Shown here: positions 34,380 to 38,323 of the stretch, in pieces
Layout: every line of letters begins with the position of its first letter
Numbering within the stretch: position 1 is the first letter of the stretch
NCBI GenBank assembly: GCA_963847735.1
Contig: CAWKAV010000026.1
Location: 1 to 38,323 of the forward strand
Source: CAWKAV01 sp963847735
Lineage (GTDB): Bacteria > Desulfobacterota > Desulfuromonadia > Desulfuromonadales > BM103
DNA length: 38,323 nucleotides
Reading direction: 5' to 3'
The notes under the pieces: generated by a model
What the model was told of the DNA's origin: nothing
Seen by the model: only the letters and a program-made list of their open reading frames with translations
Databases searched by the model: none
Program-made: the position numbers and the translations under genes

Positions 34380-35165
34380 CTAAAGCCGAAACTTCTCTCC
34401 CAGGTAGATCGCCCTGGCCGTTTTGCTCCCGGCAATTTTTTCCGGTGACCCGTGCTCCAGGATACAGCCTTCGTTGAGGATATATGCCCTATCACAAACT
34501 CCAAGGGTTTCACGGACGTTGTGATCGGAAATCAATACGCCGATATGCCGATTTTTCAGTTCAGTGATAATCCCCTGGATATCCAGAACCGCAATAGGAT
34601 CAATCCCCGCAAAAGGCTCGTCGAGCAGAATAAATTTTGGTTCGAGAACCAGGGCCCGGGCAATCTCGACGCGACGTCTCTCCCCGCCTGACAGAGCATA
34701 ACCGTACGACTTTGCCACATGAGTTAAACGAAAATCTTCAAGCAATTGATCTTTGCGCTCCTGCTGAACCCCTCTGGAAGACTCCACTGTTTCCAGTATT
34801 GCCAGGAGATTCTGTTCTGCTGTCAACTTGCGAAAGATCGAAGCTTCCTGGGGAAGATACGAAATCCCCATTCTGGCCCTCTGATGTATCGGCAATGTGG
34901 TCAAATTTTCATTATCTAAAAATACCTCCCCTTCATCAGGCTTGATCAAACCGACGACCATATAAAAGGAAGTTGTTTTTCCCGCACCATTCGGGCCGAG
35001 CAGACCAACCACCTCGCCTGACCTGAGTTCAAGGTCTACAGAAGAGACCACCTGCCGATGTTTGTATGTTTTTGACAATGCACGTGCAGTCAAAATATGG
35101 TTCAAGGGCATTCTTCCGTCTGCAGGAGAAGAATTCATTTGTTCAGAGCAGGACAGAGACACCAC
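34380..35165 (-). CDS. lptB: LPS export ABC transporter ATP-binding protein
   Basis: LptB drives LptFG to extract LPS. The 261-residue product has Walker A GPNGAGKTT (about 57-65), the Q-loop LPQEASIFRKLTA, the signature LSGGERRRVEIARAL, Walker B FILLDEPFAGIDP and the H-loop ISDHNV. The start is uncertain: GTG 35165 has AAGGAG six bases upstream, while ATG 35111 (MPLNHILTA) gives the usual family length of about 243 but no well-placed site. It follows lptA by three bases. Confidence 0.95.
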   Translation of the reverse strand: MVSLSCSEQMNSSPADGRMPLNHILTARALSKTYKHRQVVSSVDLELRSGEVVGLLGPNGAGKTTSFYMVVGLIKPDEGEVFLDNENLTTLPIHQRARMGISYLPQEASIFRKLTAEQNLLAILETVESSRGVQQERKDQLLEDFRLTHVAKSYGYALSGGERRRVEIARALVLEPKFILLDEPFAGIDPIAVLDIQGIITELKNRHIGVLISDHNVRETLGVCDRAYILNEGCILEHGSPEKIAGSKTARAIYLGEKFRL

Positions 35166-35168
35166 AAA

Positions 35169-35657
35169 TTACTCCTTCTCCTGCCGGGTAAAGACGGCAT
35201 TTACCCTGCCACCGGCACCGCCAGTGACAATACTGCGTTTATCATTCATGTATATCGTAATCTCTTGGCCCTGAACAAAGTTATCACCGTCACTGACCTT
35301 CGGAGAGCCGGTCAGGACAATGCGTTCTTCGGTATGGAAGAGAACCGCCTTTTCACCTGTCGCTATCCGTGTCCCCTGAACGATACGGACCGCACCTTCT
35401 GCAACAACCTGCTCAACCTGACGCTGCTCGCCAGTATACTTCACCGTTAGTCGGTTGCCGTAAATCGTGACATCATCCTGTGTAGCAACGGCATTACCTT
35501 TGAAAACAAGAGTTTGTGTCTTTTCATTAACTTCAAGATGATCTGCGGATACCTCAATCGGGCCGCGATTTTTTCCTTTTGCTTCGGGTGCAGCCAAGGC
35601 TGAAAAGGGCAGGAACAACAAAAATGAAAAGAGACCGAGGCAGACAAGTTTATTCAT
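35169..35657 (-). CDS. lptA: LPS transport periplasmic protein LptA (OstA family)
   Basis: LptA forms the periplasmic bridge that carries LPS to the outer membrane. The 162-residue product has an N-terminal signal peptide (about residues 1-22, ending FSALAA) and then the OstA/LptA jellyroll repeat pattern: VSADHLEVNEKTQTLVFKGN, VTIYGNRLTVKY, and later GEKAVLFHTEERIVLTG. Length is typical. It lies 16 bases after lptC and three before lptB. Confidence 0.93.
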   Translation of the reverse strand: MNKLVCLGLFSFLLFLPFSALAAPEAKGKNRGPIEVSADHLEVNEKTQTLVFKGNAVATQDDVTIYGNRLTVKYTGEQRQVEQVVAEGAVRIVQGTRIATGEKAVLFHTEERIVLTGSPKVSDGDNFVQGQEITIYMNDKRSIVTGGAGGRVNAVFTRQEKE

Positions 35658-35673
35658 GAAGCATCCTTTTTAT

Positions 35674-36237
35674 CTATTTAGCAACCAGGGAGCCCTTAAC
35701 ATCGGCATTCAGAGACAAACTTTGCTGCTGCATGTTGAGCACCAGTCCGGAACCTTCCAGATACAAGCCATCTGCAACCAGGTGTACAAGCGCATCCGTT
35801 GTTGCCATTTGTGTCACATGATCATAATCAAGATAATCAGTGTAAAGGGCATACCCGGCACTATTCTTCAAAACAACGTCATCACGCAATTTGACCTGTT
35901 GGTAATCACTGCTGACTTCACCCACACCAGCCTGCACGTTTCCTTTTGTTTCACCCTTCTCATCGTAAAAAATCAATTGAGGACTGCGTAACCCGAGAGC
36001 CCCGGATGTCGAATCGCGCTCCACCTGTTGAGACACCAACCGCCAGCGCGCGCGCCCATCTTCTATATGGGTATAGTCGATATCCTGCAGAGAAACATCA
36101 ACGCCCTCGGGCAAAGCTTTTAGCAACGCCTTCACCTGACTCTCCGGACGATATCGCATTGCAATAACGGCCAGCAGTATTAATGCCAGAGACAATGCCA
36201 GAACGACGAGAAGATTACGGGGCTTGAGGTAGCTCAT
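35674..36237 (-). CDS. lptC: LPS export system protein LptC
   Basis: LptC is anchored in the inner membrane and hands LPS from LptB2FG to LptA. The 187-residue product has one N-terminal transmembrane segment (about 8-27, LLVVLALSLALILLAVIA) and a periplasmic OstA-like domain with VSLQDIDYTHIEDGRARWRL, the typical YrbK/LptC opening, and the VQAGVGEVSSDYQQVKLRDDV repeat read in part. No ribosome binding site is evident, and a promoter -10 box lies only about ten bases upstream. It starts the lptC-lptA-lptB block. Confidence 0.88.
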   Translation of the reverse strand: MSYLKPRNLLVVLALSLALILLAVIAMRYRPESQVKALLKALPEGVDVSLQDIDYTHIEDGRARWRLVSQQVERDSTSGALGLRSPQLIFYDEKGETKGNVQAGVGEVSSDYQQVKLRDDVVLKNSAGYALYTDYLDYDHVTQMATTDALVHLVADGLYLEGSGLVLNMQQQSLSLNADVKGSLVAK

Positions 36238-36247
36238 TTGGAAGGAT

Positions 36248-36277
36248 AATATACCACTGTGAGACGATAATTGTAAA
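36248..36277 (-). promoter_or_regulatory. Promoter of lptC-lptA-lptB
   Basis: On the minus strand TTTACA (36272-36277) and TATATT (36248-36253) are 18 bases apart. The predicted start point is only about 4 bases before the lptC ATG, so this message would have almost no leader. Confidence 0.5.
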
Positions 36278-36316
36278 GAGATATAAAGTAAGTTGGCATG
36301 GGAATTGTATGGCGAA

Positions 36317-36835
36317 CTAGTCTTTAAAATAGTGTTGCGTCACAGCAGGCCATCGACCCGACTCTTTAAGCAGAAAATCACAGATTTCTCTAACGGCTCC
36401 TCGTCCTCCACGTCGCGTGGTAATCATGTGTGCATAAGGTTTGACGTCATCCAAGGCGTCAGCTACAGTCGCAGCAAAACCGACTTGCCGCATGACCGGC
36501 AAATCGACGATATCGTCGCCCACATAAGCAACTTCTTCTGGCTCCAGTCCCAGCTTTTTCAGAATCTCCTTAAAGGGCAAGTCCTTGTTCTTGGCTCCCT
36601 GGTAAACAATCTCGATACCAAGTTCCTTTGCCCTGCGGTCAACAATTTCAGACTGGCGCCCGGTAATGATGCCAACCTGTACCCCGGCCCGCTGCAGTAA
36701 TTTGATGCCATGGCCATCCTTGACATCGAAGGACTTGGTTTCGGTCCCCTCGCTATCATAGGTAATTCGACCATCCGTCATGACACCATCAACATCGAGC
36801 AGCAACAGCTTGATCCTGGCAAGGGTGGCGTTCAT
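36317..36835 (-). CDS. kdsC: 3-deoxy-D-manno-octulosonate 8-phosphate phosphatase
   Basis: KdsC removes phosphate from Kdo-8-phosphate to give Kdo for the LPS inner core. The 172-residue product is the C0-type HAD phosphatase, with the nucleophile motif LLLDVDGVMTDGRI (Asp14, Asp16), the GIITGRQS motif (about 55-62) and the C-terminal YVGDDIVDLPVM acid motif. Its upstream partners kdsD and kdsA should lie between it and pyrG, but only a fused remnant is there. It overlaps that remnant by one base. Confidence 0.96.
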   Translation of the reverse strand: MNATLARIKLLLLDVDGVMTDGRITYDSEGTETKSFDVKDGHGIKLLQRAGVQVGIITGRQSEIVDRRAKELGIEIVYQGAKNKDLPFKEILKKLGLEPEEVAYVGDDIVDLPVMRQVGFAATVADALDDVKPYAHMITTRRGGRGAVREICDFLLKESGRWPAVTQHYFKD

Positions 36836-37077
36836 CAGATGACTCCTGCCTTGAGCAGGTCATGCAGGTGGATAATCCCGACAGGGGTCTGAACATCTTC
36901 AGATTCAAAAACGAACAAGGAAGTGATCTGATGCTCTTCCATGCGTTGCAGAGCCTTGGCAGCAAGGTTGGTGCGCAAAATACGTTTTGGCCTGCCGCCT
37001 ATAACATCACAAATTGGTTGATTGAGAACTTTGACTGCATCGATATTCAGCGAGCCGACAGAAAGGATTTTACTCAT
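36835..37077 (-). pseudogene. Fused remnant: KdsA start joined to KdsD C-terminal CBS domain
   Basis: This 80-codon frame is not a normal gene. Residues 1-12 (MSKILSVGSLNI) resemble the start of KdsA, Kdo-8-phosphate synthase (E. coli: KVVSIGDINV). From about residue 14 to the end it matches the last CBS domain of KdsD, arabinose-5-phosphate isomerase, with MEEHQITSLFVFE and the family end GIIHLHDLLKAGVI. KdsA would be about 270 residues and KdsD about 320, so roughly 1.6 kb seems missing in frame. The SIS catalytic domain of KdsD and the whole KdsA barrel are absent, so no enzyme activity is expected. pyrG upstream and kdsC downstream are the expected neighbours of intact kdsA-kdsD. It could be a true deletion or an assembly collapse. 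Confidence 0.75.
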
Positions 37078-38323
37078 AGGGCGTCCTGATCTTTTCGAAC
37101 CTTGAAGCAGGCTCCGACAAAAGACTCAAACAGCGGGTGAGGCATCATCGGCCGGGACTTGAACTCCGGGTGGAACTGACAGCCAAGGAACCAGGGATGA
37201 TCCGTAATCTCGACAATTTCGACCAGGTCTTCATCCGGGTAAACGCCGGAAAAGACCAGCCCGCATTTTTCCAGCGCCTTTCGGTAGGCATTATTGAACT
37301 CATAACGGTGCCGATGACGTTCCACGACATCCTTCTGGCCGTAAATTCTGCAGGCCAACGTCTTGTCTTTCAATAAACAAGGGTAGGCACCCAGGCGCAT
37401 GGTTCCCCCTTTACCCTTGACTGTTCTCTGCTTTTCCATGATGTGAATCACGGGGTTTTTGGCATCTTCCCTGAATTCACTGGAGTAGGCTTCTTCAATG
37501 TTACATACAGACCGGGAAAACTCGACAACCGCCATCTGCATACCGAGACAGATGCCGAAGAAAGGCACTTTGTTTTCGCGCGCATGCCGGATAGCTGCAA
37601 TTTTACCTTCACTGCCACGCTCACCAAAACCGCCGGGGACCAGGATGCCATCAACATCATTGAAGGTCGAACCGATGCCATGGCGCTCCAATGCTTCTGA
37701 ATCGACATATTTCAACTGCACCCGGCGGTTGTTGCCAATCCCGCCGTGAGTCAGCGCCTCGGCAAGCGACTTGTAGCTCTCGGTAAGGTCAACATATTTG
37801 CCGACAATGGCGATGGTCGTAACGCCGGCTGGCTCCTTGACCCGCTTGACAATCCTTTCCCAGGCACTCGGATCCGGGTTCTTCGTCCAGATATTCAGTG
37901 CTTCAACAATCCTCTCATCGAGGCCCTGCTCGTGGAAGGCCGGCGGTACTTCGTAGATCGTCTCAACGTCACGGGCCGTAATCACCGATTCTTCGCGAAC
38001 GTTGCAAAACGGAGCTATTTTAGCCTTCATATCGCGTGGCAGCTCACGATCGCACCGGCACAGAAGATGTCCGGCTGGATACCGATCTGCCGCAACTCTT
38101 TAACGCTGTGCTGGGTCGGTTTGGTTTTCAGCTCACCAGCGGTCGGAATATAAGGAACCAGCGTCAGGTGGACATAAAGAACATTTTCAGGACCCAGATC
38201 GCTACGAAACTGGCGGATTGCTTCAAGAAAAGGCAGAGACTCGATATCACCAACCGTGCCGCCAACCTCAATAATGGCGAGATCCACACTCTTGGCATTG
38301 TCGAGGATTTTTGCCTTGATCTC
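37074..38323 (-). CDS. pyrG: CTP synthase, 5'-partial and frameshifted
   Basis: PyrG aminates UTP to CTP. The window begins inside the synthetase domain, at about residue 122 by E. coli numbering, with IEVGGTVGDIESLPFLEAIR and KTKPTQHSVKELRQIGIQPD. Near 38063 one base is missing: restoring a C after ATCTT would give GIQPDIFLCRCDRELPRD and join the frame to MKAKIAPFCNV, which is the normal sequence. The C-terminal glutaminase domain is intact, with nucleophile Cys in GICLGMQ and the CQFHPEF triad region. Its stop overlaps the next frame as ATGA. An essential gene broken here suggests a sequence error, but a real lesion cannot be ruled out. Confidence 0.93.
38060..38068 (-). other. Frameshift site in pyrG
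   Basis: The minus-strand bases ATCTTCTGTGCC switch the reading frame in the middle of the conserved PDIxLCRCDR block. Adding one C (TTCCTG) restores it exactly. The frame read without correction ends at TGA after CHAI, while a second frame resumes at MKAKIAPF. Confidence 0.85.

Overview
This window looks like a chromosomal piece from a Gram-negative bacterium of the Desulfuromonadales/Geobacter group (former Deltaproteobacteria). That placement is an inference from gene order and content. The lpt genes show a diderm envelope. A T-box riboswitch controls leuA, which is rare in Gram-negatives but known in this group. HPr kinase, RapZ, PtsN and a mannose-family PTS sit together beside rpoN. Nearly everything is on the minus strand and housekeeping; I see no transposase, prophage, rRNA, tRNA or CRISPR array.

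Region 1 (1-9965, minus strand) is branched-chain amino acid and phospholipid synthesis. A sigma70-like promoter near 10020-10048 precedes ilvD, ilvB, ilvN and ilvC, followed by psd and pssA, which turn phosphatidylserine into phosphatidylethanolamine. A separate promoter and a leucine T-box (about 3071-3335) then control leuA and leuC. A possible 30-codon small ORF lies between the T-box terminator and leuA; the gap 2931-3385 holds no other gene.

Region 2 (10051-18957, minus strand) is the translation and envelope-precursor run rpsB-tsf-pyrH-frr, then a small 2[4Fe-4S] ferredoxin and a terminator, then uppS-cdsA-dxr-rseP-tsaB and a DUF465 gene ending at a strong terminator. It links translation factors, UMP kinase, isoprenoid carrier synthesis, CDP-diacylglycerol synthesis, regulated intramembrane proteolysis and t6A tRNA modification.

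Region 3 (19002-21310, plus strand) is lptF-lptG, the LPS export permeases, divergent from rpsB and convergent with ahcY across a bidirectional terminator.

Region 4 (21332-25294, minus strand) is metK, a family 2 glycosyltransferase with a long C-terminal extension, and ahcY, so the two S-adenosylmethionine cycle enzymes flank a sugar transferase.

Region 5 (25356-38323, minus strand) runs pyrG-(kdsA/kdsD remnant)-kdsC-lptC-lptA-lptB-rpoN-hpf-ptsN-hprK-rapZ-EIIA-EIIB-EIIC-EIID-ptsH-ptsI. It joins Kdo/LPS synthesis and export to sigma-54, ribosome hibernation and a PTS with its HPr kinase.

The most unusual observation is the 80-codon frame at 36835-37077. It starts like KdsA and ends as the last CBS domain of KdsD, as if about 1.6 kb covering most of kdsA and kdsD had been removed in frame. 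Right beside it pyrG carries a one-base frameshift near 38063. These are either real lesions or local sequence/assembly errors. I found no clearly new multi-gene system.
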